From contig NC_092567.1 in the NCBI RefSeq assembly GCF_037975245.1, positions 18,358,876 to 18,422,875 of the forward strand: a stretch of DNA of 64,000 bases, in the 5' to 3' direction. Below, one piece after another: positions 38,022 through 53,000 of the stretch. The position numbers and the translations under genes are program-made. Positions within the stretch are counted from its first letter, which is position 1, and every line of letters starts with the position of its first letter. The stretch is from Apostichopus japonicus. Its lineage: Eukaryota > Echinodermata > Holothuroidea > Aspidochirotida > Stichopodidae. The notes under the pieces are model-generated. The model ran no database searches. It was given only the letters and a program-made list of their open reading frames with translations, and was not told the DNA's origin.

Positions 38022-41000
38022 TGACGAACCCGTCACTAAGAAGCTTATTCTCTTTAGTTCAGTTTGTGCGAATACTGAAGATGAGGCAAGTTGGCTCTCA
38101 TCTTTAATAAGATCTTTATGGAATAGCTTTTTGGGGGAGAGAGAAGCAAGAATCATTGGAGAAAGAACCATCTTGATGATCACACTCGATAGCGGATAGT
38201 GTTCGTTGGATATGCCACAGAAAGATGGACAACCGTTTTGGAGTCTTTGATGCAACTAAACGTTAAGCAACAGCAAAATGATAATAAGGCAATGCTCATT
38301 TGGACAAAATTATCAACAAGTTCCTTGTTTCGATCAAAGATTAATGTGATCGCGATCTATCCGAAAGGTTTGACCTAGATAGACTCTGTTCATCTACAGA
38401 TGAAATCAAATTTTCGTATGGAAATTATTTTGTACTTTACGTTGGTGCATTGGACCTGTAGGCAAATATATGTGCTGATGAATAAACATGAATGTGTGAA
38501 TACACATGATTTGTGGTGATAGGTCAGTATGAACGACTTCTGCACAGCATCAGTTCATATCAATGCATGGATGCGAAGGGCCAAATAGTAGCATGCACAT
38601 TCAGCCAGTTTCTGACAAAATGTTGATATGAAGGGTTGTTGTTTTGTGTGATTGGAGTTCAATACTCATACTGGTAATATCTATCAAAGTGTCAAGAGAC
38701 ATGTTGCAACAGTCAACATGGTCAGTTGGCATACGTACACAGTTACATGCAACATGATGAGTAAAATGATGTCATAATGCAACAGCTTGTGATTGGATAA
38801 AAGGGATTATAAACGACCTTTCGACTGTAACAGCCGATGTGCTTAAATGACATGAATATTCAAAAGTTACTTGATATCTGGCATTCAGTCACTATCAATG
38901 TACATTATGTGCTAAAACAATAACAGGAGTTGAGGCCCTCTTTGAGATACTTAAAGACCCATCTGAGATGGGATTACCTCTGACGACGCTACTACCGTTT
39001 CTCGGGAAGGGCAGCGAGAGGGAATTGATATACTTTTGTTGGAGGACCTCAAAAAGCATTGCTTTTGCCTCCTCAAAGTTAAGTTTAAGCAAGCTATGCC
39101 CTGCAGGGTTTCTAGTGCAGGATGCACCATTGCGATAGGAGAATCATGATCGCAGGATGAATTTTGGTGCTCATGCAACTAGATGTGGTAATTTTCAGTA
39201 CAGGAGAAAAGACAAAGGAAACCCGAAGGGTAGCACATGGAGAGGCGTTCGTGCAATCATCTGTATATCAGTCACTGGAGACATGATGGAATATTGAACA
39301 CTATGAGTATGTGTCTTGCTGGATATGTGTGAAGAGAGAGTCAATAACTTTAATAACTACGGAATGGGAAAACAAATACCAAAATCATTTCTCTTCTGTT
39401 AAGGAAGGTAGAGGATGTGTATATTACTCTTTCATAAGTTTAAGACTAATTTCTTTCCGTTTTCAGTGGTACATCTGCTCTTTCATTATTTTGTGTGATT
39501 TTTAGTTTGCTATAGTTTGATTTTTTTTAAATATTTAATTGTCAAAGACTAAAAGAAAACACCGGGCAGGGATTGTTTGGGGCTCAATATTGGTGCAATG
39601 TTTAAAACCAACTTTTGATGCGGTAAAGTTGCCTTAGTGGTTCTCAAAATACAATATCTCCGAAAAAGAATGGAAATTTACTGACCTAGGTGGGTTTCCT
39701 CGGCGTTTCTAACAGGATTATTTTTGGGAAATGACTTTATTACTTCTAATGTAATGAATCATTTGGAATCATTATCTGATTAGCAAAAATATATTCAATT
39801 TAACAGAATGGAATTTAATTGATGTAATTTTGCACTGGTAATGAATTATGAGGAATACAAAAAATAAAAATTTGTACTTTAGAGTTGACTGATTAATTTA
39901 TTTGCTCATTTGTCTTTAGGAACTCACACCCTTGTCTGAAAATTTCTGAAAAATGCAAGGAGGCTCGTTAAGCTCTTATGGTTCACTCTATAAAATTGTG
40001 GTATAAAATTGAGATGACGAAAAAAGCAAATATTTTTAATGTGTGGACTAATTTGTCAGAAGTATGTGGAGACTGACAGAGGTATTCAATAATGTTAAGG
40101 CTCCCACTAAAGTAATTATCAACTTGACCTAAATAGTTAACAGAACAAACTCCATAAATGCCATCTGTGCACTTTTTAGGGGGTTGGGGTGGGGTGTTCA
40201 TTAATCATCTTAGGTGGATAAATCATTGTGTCTTTTCTTTTCATAGGAATCCAAAATTTATTCCAAGATGCTATTTATTGGTTTGCTTTATTGAGAGCTT
40301 TCATACTTTTACCAATGGCTCCTTCCCTCATATCCATAGCCTAAACTTCCTGTCTAACAACACCTCCACCCCACCCATCCGTGCTCCTGTAACCTTACCC
40401 TCAAACCTGATATCCATCCAGGACCCAACCTCCTCCTCTTGACTTTTCCCCAGACCTGTCCAATCTCCACATCACTAAATGCGCGCAGTAAAAGCGCAAA
40501 CCAACCACTCGGATGCTGTCATCTGAACACTGTGCATCGAGGGTTGATTAGCCGTTCTATTTTTTAATCTTATGCACCACTTTTGAAGTAGCAAAAGATA
40601 TATGACATGAAAGCGTATAACGTCCGTGTCAAGCTTGGTTGGATTTGGTAACCTTGGTTACCACACATGAGCGTTAACGATCACGCACAATCGTAGTGCC
40701 CGTGTAACAGGGTTTGCCTTTTCGGTTCACTATAGAAAAGTGTTGTCCATGGCAACAAACTTGCCGTCGATGACATGCACGCAAACTGCAGTATATATTT
40801 ACGTAACGTGTATTAGTACGGTTTGCACATACTGTACAAACACACACACTACTGCTGACCAAGTTGCCGCACGAGCTACGGTGACTGCTCGTTCATCTTT
40901 AATAAGCTCTTCCACAATTCAAAAAACCACAGTAAATGTAACGACATATACAGTTAAGTAGGCAGTCATCAAAAGGTGCACGTGGAGGAGAAACTTTCCA

Positions 41001-41024
41001 GTTGTTCTCGCCCTTGGTAGAAAT
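38022..41024. other. SERGEF 3' region and SERGEF-SLC9C1 spacer
   Basis: A canonical AATAAA at 38481-38486 fits as the SERGEF polyadenylation signal, 460 bp after the stop. From about 38.9 to 40.6 kb I see no supported gene; a short open stretch at 38.93-39.12 kb is not recognisable. A TATATAT at 40792-40798, about 230 bp before the SLC9C1 ATG, is a weak promoter candidate. Confidence 0.45.
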
Positions 41025-44000
41025 ATGGCCCGTAGTACTTTGACCGTCGCAGCTGTGCTTTTGATTTTCTTGGCTGTGTGCGAGGTCGCCAACTCAACAA
41101 CGATGGAGTCAACCGTCCGGTCAGCTTTTCAGTCAGTGACAACAAATGTATCGTTAACAGATCACACAACCCTTTCATCACATGAGAGTGAACACCACGA
41201 CGATGTCCATGCACCAAACAGCAGAGTCATTGCTTTCATTTTCGGATGTTGTGTTTGCGGTGGTAAGTGAACGATGCTGATGGGCCAAACATTTTGATAA
41301 GTGTTGGTTAGCATTAGTTAGTACCTACCTAGGCTATATAAGCCTCCGTTATGCTACAGTAGCCTAACGTTTTGTGTTTAGTTGAAAATATTGTAACTTG
41401 TACAACTGGAGTATCACTACTTGGTTACTAGTAGTATCATGTTGCAATAAGTTTGAAAATGAAATGATTTTACCATATTGTAAAGTAGACCTAGCCTAGG
41501 CCTAGATCTAAACTTTAGTTAGTCCTAATGCGTTAAGCTGACTCTCAAATCATATGAAGTTTTGACTTTTGGTGTGAAACTGAAGTGAAAAGGCTAAATT
41601 AGTACCTCATTAGGCCCAGGTCTCTCAACATAATTTTCACAAAACATAATGTTGATTAGCATATGCCTAGCCAATGGCATTTGTAAAATCTTCAACAAAG
41701 AATCACTGAAATATCAAGTTTTCTGTGTAAGGCCTAGTCAAGTGAGGGGTGCACTGTGTTGCTTAAGTTAAGTAGGCCTCAGCTAAGCTCAATTGTAATT
41801 TGTGTACAACATAAAGAATTAAATATGTAGACACAGCCTCTCCCAAAATTAATCTGTCTGGACCGGCCTTTTCATATTTTTGTAGGCTTTTTGGCCTACA
41901 AAGGGCCATATTTGTAACTCTCTACTCTAAATGTGTTACATGTGGAATTTCATATGCATTCCACTCACTGACATGGACATTTGTACTAAGATTGCCAAAA
42001 GTTTCTTTACAAAGATGGAAAATATATAGCTTTGCATTTGGGGAATGCATTCAAGAAGTGATATAATTCAGTAGGCAATGACTAAACGTTGCCAGCTCTA
42101 AATCTTTCAGAGTGCGATATAGAGAATTTAAGTCACATATTTACTGTCACACTGGTGAAAAGGTTATATTCAAAAATGAAGAAAAAAAATGTTGCCTTTC
42201 CATTGACAGTTGTCCTGAAACTTCAATAGTAGTCCAAATGGTACATTAAAAAACAACTATTGGAAGGCATAGGATATTTGTGCTCACTTTCCAATAGCAA
42301 GCTCTAGTCTAAAGTAATATATCACTTAGGCACTCACGTTTTTCACTACTTTTCAATCTCCTACAGCTTTGGCGAGGACATTGTTGATGAAATTGCCAAT
42401 CCCATACACAGTTCTCCTGATGGTTCTGGGTGGAATCCTAGGCGCTGTTGCCAGTCTTGAGTCGGGAGTTGCTGATTACACTGTTGCTGTTGTCAATATG
42501 GATCCTCACCTCATGTTGCATATCTTTCTACCAGTCCTGATCTTTGAATCTGCTTTTGCTATGGATGTTCATACTTTCATGAAGTCGTTTGCTCAGGTAA
42601 GAATTTAGTGTGGTTAAGGTTTAAGTATGGTAATTCTGAAAAAACTGAATAAGTAAGAATTATTTTACTTGAAGCATTCAATAAAAGACTTAGGAGACAA
42701 CGTAAGTCTCACATATAATCTCACTAAAATGATGTGCTCAGATCACCAGCCTAACTTTCCCTTTCTTTTTCTTTTTATTTATTGATTTATTTATTGATTG
42801 ATTGATTGATTAATTTATTTATTGATTTATTTATTGATTGATTGATTGATTTATTTATTTATATATTTATTTATTTTATTTTTTTTTTTTTTTTTTTTTT
42901 TTTTTATTTCGTTTTTTTCCCCTCTCATTAGCAATTTTATGTTAAACTTTCTTCTTTATAGGTTTGCATATTGGCTGTGTGTGGGCTGATTGTGGCAGCA
43001 GTTATGACGGCAGTGGTTGCAAAGTTTGTCTTCCAGACATATAACTGGGAATTCCCTGAGTCTATGATGTTTGGTGCGGTTGTGAGCGCTACAGATCCAG
43101 TGGCGGTAGTGGCCCTTCTGAAAGACCTCGGTAAGCCAACATTGTGAAATGAGATTATAACCAATTTATTCAAGTCACCTTATATATATAATAATAATAA
43201 TAAATAAGTTCTTAATATAGCGCCAAATAGCAAAAGGCCTCTAGGCGCTTTACAAAACCTAAAAAAGTAATAATAATAAAAAGACAGAGAAATCAAAGGA
43301 ATAAAAAGTCTAGAAAACACATAAACGAGAATTAAACAGTAGGTAAAATACAAACACAAAAAGCTAAAAACAAGAGAAGACTATGAAACAAAACAAAGGA
43401 TAAGCACATAAAATAGAGTTGTACAAAAGTAAAAGTCTAGATAAAAACACAAGTATATAAAAGTGACAAAATCACGTTGAGAAACTAAAAGGATGTGTTT
43501 TTAAAATTTTCTTAAATATGGCGAGAGATTTGGCAGTCTTTATGTCGTGTGGTAGGTCGTTCCAAAGCTTCGGTGCAGTGACCGAGAAAGCGCGATCTCC
43601 GTAGTTCTTGGTTGAGACGGTTTTCGGGACCACAACGAGTGCCGTCCGAAATATAGTCTCACAAAATTGTTATTATGATCTCGATGGCCCATACATTTTG
43701 ATGGATCATTTTCAGTTGTATTAATTTACTTTTATTAGCTGTTTAGCAGTATAAACCAGTATTCATTTCCACACAGACATATTAATTGTATAATTTAACA
43801 ATGTTTGCAGTTTTCCATGCAAATGTTACATAAACTATTTCTATTCTGCTACAAAAAAAACCTTCCAGTTATGAAACTGTTTACTAGTATATCACTGAAA
43901 TCTATAATTGTGTACTACACCAAATTTAATTGTGTGACCTAGTAATGATCCATGGTGATCCATGTCAGTACTGTATCATATCAAAGATACAGTAGTTACA

Positions 44001-47000
44001 ATTAATAGCTGCTTATTCACATTTATAATTGCCTAATTTTAACTTAATGTGTAGGATTAGCTCAGAGATTGAGAACCCAAAAGTAAATTATCAAATGAAG
44101 TTTCTCAATTTCCTTTTCAAATTATTTTTTGCCTCTTTACAACAACGACAGCATATGTAATTGAAAATCCTGCCGGAAGTGCACAAGTTCTTATAACTGA
44201 AGTAATCATTCGATCCATTATTATTGAACATAAGAAAAAACACATATGTGGCATATAGACACTCATCATTTCTCAAAAACACTATGCAAAGGTGAGTCAC
44301 AGTCAGGCGCATAGCCCCCCCCCCCCCCCTTTAGCATATTTTGTTTATGATATCGCTAGTAATTTAAAATAGAAACTGCTTAGATGCAACTTACAAGGCC
44401 TGGGAAGTGTCATTTCCAGCAATCTGGGAGGCAAATTTTTCTTGTGCTCTTTACACCAACCCATGGTGGCGCTATGGTTAGATAGTTTGCCTACAGGCTT
44501 CGCCACTCCCTTGGCAAATTCCTCTCTATGCACCTGGTCACAGTTAATCTGCATTGATTCCTGTCTACAACCTTTGGTACCTAGATGTACTGTCGTTGTG
44601 TTGATGAATCCAACGTTGTCTTAAAACAAAGTCTTACAAATTATGTGTCTTTGTTGAACAGGAGCCTCCAAGCAACTGGGAACTCTCATCGAAGGCGAAT
44701 CTCTTCTGAATGACGGATGCTCAATCGTGGTCTTTGAAATCTTCAAGAACATCGCCATTCTCGACGACGGCGAAGCCACAAGTGAGACTAAAACAATTTA
44801 AAGCCTTTTCAGTTTATTAAATTTCTACAAAGTTACGTTTTGTAATAATTTATTTAATAACCTTTTAAATTATTCTTTTTTAGGAAAATCTCATTCATGT
44901 AGATGATAAAATCTTGCTGTTGTAAAAACTTAGCTTTTGCAAAAACTAGATTTTGCAAAAGTTGAGACAAAGAAGAGCAAGTTTCTGTACATAACTTACC
45001 ACTTTTTTTTTTTTTAAATAAAAATCAAGACAAAAAGTTCCAAGTTTCAGTCTGTGAAAGCAAATAATGAACAAAAAGTGAAACGAAAAGCTTCATTTCT
45101 ACTAAGGTCACTTGTTAAAATTTCTGCTTTTTGTTTTTAAATTATTTCTTTGTTCAAACTTTTTAAAGTCAGGTGGAAGAGTCAAAAGACACATTATAAT
45201 TAAGCACTCCTTGTTTTAAATCCAAACATAATGCTTTTAACTTTTTGGCTTTAAAGCTGAGAAAAGTAAAACTGCCAGCAACAAGAATTTCAATCTTGTC
45301 TGTCGTCGACTCAAAGACATCTTGTTTCATTGTCAGTCTCCATTCTCGATGTCTTCATCAATTTTGTGAAAGCTGCCTTGGGAGGACCGCTCCTTGGTCT
45401 TCTGTTCGGTAAGATCACCATCTGGTGGCTCTCCTACATCTTCAACGACGCCCTGGTGGAGATCACCATCACACTGGCATCAACCTACCTGACCTTTTAC
45501 TGCGGTGAAGCATTTCGGTGAGTATCACAAAGCAGTGGCGGAGAGTCCATACAGTCAGGGGGGGGGGGGGCCAGATGCCCCCTGGCGGACTCTGATGGAC
45601 TGCTGGCGCCCTTTTCAGCTCTTTACCACTTTTTACTTATTCGCAATTATTGACTTTTTTATTGCGCTCTCATCTACCTATTGACATTTGTCACATTATC
45701 TGCAAGGCCCAGAAAGGGTCATTTCCGGCGATCTAGTGAGTATCTTTACTCAAAAAATTTCGGCACACTCCGCGCCAACCTGTGGTGGCGCTCATGGGCG
45801 GCGATCCTGGGGGGCGATCCTGGGGGGGAAGGGGGGATATATCCCCCCCATGAAAATGGGTGGAGGGGATGTAATACACCATATCCCCCCACCAAATGCC
45901 AAGGATAAGAATATTTTCATGCCTAAATTTATGCATCATGATCGTGAATTTACAGCTCTTTTTTAGCTTCATTTCTCGCCTACCATAAACGCAGTGCGAT
46001 CTTTTCAAATAAACCGTCTTTATAAAGCAAGAATAGTTGACTGTTGGCTTCATTGGCCCTATAACAACAAAATGTATTATTGCGCCCACGGTATTGATAT
46101 AGTACATATATGCACCCTCATAGTATTCATATAGGCCCTATAGTAGGCCTACACACGTACATGTTCCCTCGAACAGCTGAGAATCTCATGTTACCAGGGT
46201 AATGCTTAATACACGTTTCACCTGGATGCCCTAGCAATCGGTACCTAAGAATGTAACTATGTGTAATTGTGTATTGTATGTGTATAGGCCTATAATAGCC
46301 TGCATGAGGCCATTTTCTTCATGGAATAAAATAAAGAGCTCTCGAACATTCTAACGTAGTGCCTGAAACAAGATTGACAGGGGCAATTTTCCCAAAATAA
46401 CACCCGAAATTAAACAAAAAAGGATTTTGGATCCTGATTATGAGATATTTCGGACATGATATCCTTATTTTAAAGTTGGGTATATGCCGCTTGGAAACCT
46501 CGGGAAGTGCCGTTTCCGGCCATCTAGAGGGTTTGTAAATCCCAAAATTTTCTTGTACGCTTCGCGCCAACGCATGGTGGCACTACGCTTAGATAGTCAA
46601 CAAGGTCATATCCCCCCCACTCGGAAGTACAGATCGCCGCCCATGGTGGCGCTCCGCTTAGATAGTGTGGAAAGCACCCCTACATACCATTCCTGCCCCC
46701 CCTGACCGATACCCCTAGCTCCACCACTGTCACAAAGGCTAGCCTCGGGAATGCAGGGAAGGGGATTTTTTCACTGCGTAACCAACAGTGATCGGTAATA
46801 ATTGTTTTTGTATATTTACAGTAGATTGTAATGCAAAAAACAGCTGAATGTAAAGGTTTGTTCACCTTTTACAACCCTACTGATAAAACTTTAATTTTTT
46901 ACTTAATTAAGTTCAGTGCTATGGTGGAGTGTTATGAAGTTTTGTCATTAGTGAGAACTAAATCTTAAGATCTGGAAGGTCATGGAGTCAAGCCCCAGCT

Positions 47001-50000
47001 AGCTAAAAGTAAAGAATGCTTTTCCATCCAGGAACAATTCTCTGTTTTCTCTTAAGATATAGCCAATTTCAAAAAAATTCTAATGACAGAAGAGTTTTCC
47101 TTTATCATGTTAAATGTTTAAAGGGTGTGAACTCGTGCAAAAAGAAACTTCTAATGCCAGTAATCTGACCTAGTTTCGAATGAGGTGTAACAGAGGTGTT
47201 AAACACCACCATCGATCCCAGAAAATACGCACACAGCTTGCTACCTTCGGTATTTAGACACTAGTGTACAGTCAGTACATACAGCTGCGGTCACACCCAA
47301 CAGCACAGTGTATTAACGATACAGCGATGGACATCTCAGGTCCAGCTGAAGATAACAAAGTATCACGTTTCATTACTGTCTGCATTTTGTTGCGACAAGC
47401 AGAAAACTGCACTTTCAAGCAACGGAAAGTTAACAAGTTTTCATAGCGAGGCACGCGGTTTTGGGGCGAGTCTTCAATGCCTTTTAACCTATTCCTCTTC
47501 TTCCAGTTGTTCTGGAGTCATCGCTGTGGTGGTTCTTGGCCTCATCGTTAATTCTGAAAAGACAGCCATCAGTCCAGAGGTAGAGGTCTTCTTACACCGG
47601 TAAGTTCGTCTGTGAAGTAGGCCTACTCTTTATTGTCTAGATACCCTTGGAAGCAATTCATGTGTGGAAATGTAGCCATCCATTACTTGACAATATTCAC
47701 TTTCTGCCACATGGGATCAGTGAAAATTTATCGCTATATGTTGGACCAGCCATAGATATTTCTGCATATCCAATTAGCAGATGAGGCAATTGCCTAGGGA
47801 GCACCCAAGGTCAAGGGCCTTCCTGGAACCATTCCATGCAAGACATATGACATGATATGAAAAGTTGCCGAAGATGTTTAAGGTTATTAACTTCCGACCG
47901 TAGAGCTAACACAAATTTGTTTTTTTTATTGATATCTGAATTTTTCTTTCAATGGATTTCATCTTAGGTTCTGGGAGATGCTGGCCTATCTTGCAAACAC
48001 TCTCATCTTCATGCTAGTTGGAGTTCTCATCGTTGACAAGGCGCTGGCCAATGTGGACGCCATCGATTGGTTTTATGTCATAGCTCTCTATGTGGGAATC
48101 AACACCATCAGGTCGGTCATGTAGAGGTTGCGTTACTTATTCAGTTTAAATCATGAATCTGGCTAATTTGAATCAACTTCAAGACTACACATTTGCATGG
48201 GGTTTTGCATTGAAGGGGCTTGGGGTGGGGGGTGGGGGAGCTCTCCTGATGAAAGAGGAGTGTATAATTTTAAAATCACTCATCACAGACCACAGTGCTG
48301 GCAGTAGTGGTTGTAGTTACACTGCAGTGGGAAGGTTATGTTCTCAAGTATGACATGATATGCATCAACCACTTGGGTTCAAGGAAGATGGCTATTCACT
48401 CTGGACCATAGTAGTAGTAAGTTGAGTCTCGTCTATCCGACATGCTCAGTGATTAACCTCCGCCACGTACCACGATCTTGCGCAAGGTGTATTGCTTCCT
48501 CGAAATTGTTAATGTTAACGTCGTTAAATTGCGACTTTATTTTTCCAAGCAAGGTAGTCACAGGCCTTCCTACTGGTTTAGTAGTATGTCTCAATGCTTC
48601 TCTTAAAGCAACCTTTGCTCCACTCTGGACCATGTACATTATATTATCATGTAACACAGCTTTAATTCTTCCCAATACAGATTCTTTGTCATAGCAATGT
48701 TCAGTCCAATTCTGAGAAAGCTCGGCTACGGTCTATCCTGGAGAAATGCAGTCGTCCTGACATGGGGTGGCCTGAGAGGAGCTGTGGGACTGGCCATGGC
48801 CCTGATCGTCGTGCAGACCAAAGAGATCAACTTTGCAACCATCGGCAGTAAGGTGCTCTTCCACACCAGCGGCATTGTGGTGCTAACCCTCTTGGTGAAT
48901 GCTACTACCATCAAAAGCCTCCTTTCCATCCTAGGTAAGAATTTCATCTCAAGAAAGGGACCGACCATGACCGATGACCACAAGCACGTAAAAGAAAATA
49001 CAGTTTAAAGTTATTAAGAACTAGAATATTACATCTTGCAATATTGCTTCTGAATTCCTTACTATCGCAATCAATAAGGAATACAGGAACAATATTTAGT
49101 TAGGAACCAGTTGTCGTTGTTAGAGAGGGGATTATACCAGTTACCAGGTGAATGCACCATTTTTGAGTCCAGAAGGGGTTCTCTCTAGCCCCAATACGAG
49201 ACAAAGAACTCATCTTTTTAATGGGTGGAGTCTTCTGTTGAAATTATGATTGGAATTGTATCAACGTCTAACTGACTCTTTTGATTTTGTGGAGTAAACC
49301 CGAGAACCTTTGTGTAAAGGTGACAACCCAGAAGTTTTGGAAAGGAAATGTTAAATATCTATTTCCAAGAATCTACTATATGGGGAAAAGGGTGTAAATT
49401 TAACAGTAGATATAGATTTTAGTATTATTATGATAGATAGAATTTAAAATGAAATCTAAGCATCTTTGCAGTGAACTTTGCATTTAATTCCTATAAATAG
49501 AACTTCGAGACACTCTATGTTCCTCGTCATTTGTCAGAAATAAAGTTTCTCCTGGACTTCCCTTTTAAGAAGCTTTTACGAGTGAAAACAAAATGCCAGG
49601 TAGCTTATCGATTGTTAAAAAAGTCAGGCGTTCTTCTTGAAAGCTTTATCCAACATTACAGTAGCTGTAAATTTTCCCTGCCTCATTTTATTCATACATA
49701 AAACGTGACAATAGAAAGTCCTTTTCCTTAATGAGTCTACCCCCCCCCCTCCCCCCGACTCCAGTTGTACTTCTATATGAAGAACAAAAAATCAAAAACA
49801 TTCTGACAAAGTAGCAACCACTTCCTACCCAGACAATAGAAACCGCTCTGTCTCCAAAATCCTCAATACTTAGAAATTCCTCCCCTTTAGAAATCCCTAA
49901 TTGGCTCTTTAGTTCTGACCTTGGGTATGTTTATGGCTTCTTTACAATGTGATTACGTAAGACTTCACTTACCATCAACTCCTTGACTGAACAATAGACA

Positions 50001-53000
50001 ACTTTCCCAAGAAAGAAAAAAAAGTGTCTATTCTATAAAAACAATCTTATTATCCCCCGTAGGACCTGTCGCGAGGTCGACCAGCGTTTAAAATCCTTTT
50101 GATTTGACAATTAATAAATGTTATGTTTTGTTTTTCTCGTTATTATTAATCTGTACAGGCATGAGTGATATCTCCATCCCCAAGAGGTTAGCCATGGCCA
50201 GCGCTGTAAGACGAGTAGAACAAGGGCAGACTAGGAACTTTGCCATGCTGAAAGCGGATAGGTTCTTGGCGGATGCCGATTGGTCGATCGCCGAGCGTGC
50301 TTGCATGATTCACGATCCATACCAGACTAGTAGTGACAACGTAAGTGTCGGGAAAAAAATGTTATTGAAGAGAGAAGATTTTTGACAAAAGACGGAAACC
50401 GTTTTTTTTTATCGCAAAATTACAGGTTTATTTCGTAAAAATTCATTTCAGCTGCCGATCAACGTACGTTTGGTCCATAAATGCATTTTAAATAAGCCAT
50501 AGTTTGGTCTGGAAAGGGTTTGGTTTAGAAAACATATGGTTCTGATGTGCCTACACGGAAAATGGAATTTGAGGCAGCGTTGTCCTTTTTTTTCTTTAAA
50601 TCACTTTGAAATTCCTATGTTTGTATTTGAATGACCAGTATGGATGGTAAAAAACTTATATCTCTCATGACACATCCCCCCTACTTTTGCTAGTTGGGTT
50701 TGTACTGGTGAACAACCTCTCTGATGTAAGCTTTCATTGCCATGTAGGTAAATTTTCAGCAGTATTCATTGTAAAAGAAACTATATTTATTTTTTTAAAT
50801 TTTTTTGGTTTCATCATCAGATGGGAGAAGATGACTTAGGGATCATAGAACAACCAGTCAGTAAATGCCCAAACTGCTCCTTGTTAGTGCCAAACGAACC
50901 GACTCAAAAGGAATATGCCGATATGCTTGAAGAATCCAGACACAGAATGCTAAAAGCTATCAAGGTTTGTTATCTTTCGTGGTGTGAATGTGTTCTAGGA
51001 ATATTTAAGTATGTTCGGATATATTTCGGTACAAAAGTCCGATACAGTCGTCGTACAGCTCTTAAATTGCCAGCCTGGATGGTTCCCTCCAACGTTGCCA
51101 AATTTCTGGCTCTTCTTTATACTATTTATGCAAACAAACCGATTTATTCTCCTGGTGGCATTGCGCTTACACTAATTGGAAATTAGAAGCCAAACGGCAC
51201 TATTTCACAGCCTCTGCCACGGCATATTAATTTTTGATATCACTCAAAATGTCTTAGTTCAGTTTTTTAAGGAGAGTAGAGTTTTATTGACTAGCATCTC
51301 TATGGCCTTCATATAAGGTCAAGGAGATATTGGAAGGAGTAATTTAAGTTGACATTAATGTTTACAATGGTTCCTGTTTTGTTCCTCGGTCACAGGTCAG
51401 TTACTGGAAACAATTTGAACATGGCATGTTGACCCGAGAGGCTGTCCGGATCTTGGTAGGACATGCCGAGAGTGCCGCCGACCTCCCCTTCACCTTCATG
51501 AACGTCTCAGAACTTAAGAAGAGCTGGCAGGTTAAAGGATTATACCCGTACATAGTGAGTTATCGTCTCAATCTTTGGGTGACCCGTGGATTTTTATATT
51601 TGAGTTTCCGTAAAGACATAAATATCAATATTTTTATGCTCCACAAATTGTATGTTGGGAACAACCACCTCCATTGTGAGCTTGGCAAATTCCAGTCACA
51701 ATGAGTGGTCTCTTCGGAACACATGGGTACTGCAACTTTGGTCAAATATCAGAGTCAGCAGGAGACGTACCTGCCTCCTACTCAGTTCTGACAATCCATT
51801 TTCAAACCAACCTATGAAGGAAAAACAGCCGCACTTCACTTTAAAAACATCACATCACTAACAGTATATATGAACAAAATTAGCATGCCATTTAACGTTA
51901 CCAGCAAAAATAGTATTCATAATTCGTAGCGTGATTCATTTTAGAGTACCATGAGTTTATTTATAATAAGTCCATTTGTGTTTGTGACTGTCAGTTAAAT
52001 TTTGAAAGATTTGCAATATTCTTTTAGTATGGTTGACAACGAGTGTCATATTGCAAATCTACAGGTCTGCAAGTTGGTGTTAATTCCAACTAACCGGCAA
52101 AAAGAAAAGAATGTTATACCGGTCACGATAGTAGTATCAAAGTTCAACCAATCAACATAAAGCTTTCTAGAATGTGTCTGACGTTGTCAATTTTCGTAGA
52201 TATTTTCTATCAGGTATTTTTTTTTAACAGTTTTTTGGAGTGTTAACTTGGTGGTTAACGCCAGTCTTTCAATCATAAGGTCCCCGAGTTTGAGTCACCC
52301 CAAGATTAATGTATGTCCTCCAGTTACAGAGTTGTTGACAATTCATAATCATGGACGTTAAATATGAATCTAAGAGACTGACTTCGGTCAGCTTGCGGCT
52401 TTGATAAGCCAATGATGGCTTCTTCGCGAGTTCCTGCTTGCAGGAGGATCTAAAATACATACATACATACAGGCATACATACATGAATGAATCCATGTCA
52501 CACATGACATTCTCATCCACCACTGGGAGTGTTAAAGCTCAGTGGTAAACGCTGGTGCCTTCCAATCATAAGGTCCCCAGTTCGAGTCACTCCAAGATTA
52601 ATGTATGTCGTCCAGTTACAGAGTCTTTGACAATTGACAATTCATAATCATGGACTTTAAATATAAATCTAAGAGACTGACTTCGGTCAGCTTGCGGCTT
52701 TGATAAGCCAATGATGGCTTCTTCGCGAGTTCCTGCTTGCAGGAGGATCTAAAATACATACATACATACAGGCATACATACATGTTAGTAACATCAGGCT
52801 GTCCATTGTATCTTGTCTGTTTAAGTGCAGCATTGTCGTCACCAATATGAGGAAGGCAATAACTGAATTGTCATATTTCAAATAAAAATCTCAGACCCTA
52901 AGGCCATCAAAGTTGATTTGAGTCCTGATTGAACACTTATCCTCCATGCAGCTGAATTGTGTTTAGATTTCTGCGCAATAATGTGTATTACCCCATTTGC

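Larger units (their letters stand above)
42367..48934 (+). other. slc9c1: SLC9C1 exchanger domain exons (2-8)
   Basis: This sub-annotation covers residues about 80-476. KLPIPYTVLLMVLGGILGAV opens the first membrane helices. FLPVLIFESAFAMDVHTF is the conserved NHE helix region. SATDPVAVVALLKD (D201) and GESLLNDG (N229-D230) carry the ion-binding motifs of electroneutral exchangers. WGGLRGAVGLAMAL in exon 8 is the conserved late helix. All key motifs are intact, so transport competence is expected. Intron 7 starts with the weak donor GTCGGT. Confidence 0.9.

Noticed and set aside
38895-39178. Possible gene or retroelement fragment in the SERGEF-SLC9C1 gap
   Set aside because: Overlapping open frames on both strands, no motif I recognise, no splice context.
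45681-46107. Open frames of 75-124 residues in SLC9C1 intron 5
   Set aside because: They lie within the hAT-like element and derive from G-rich, low-complexity sequence.
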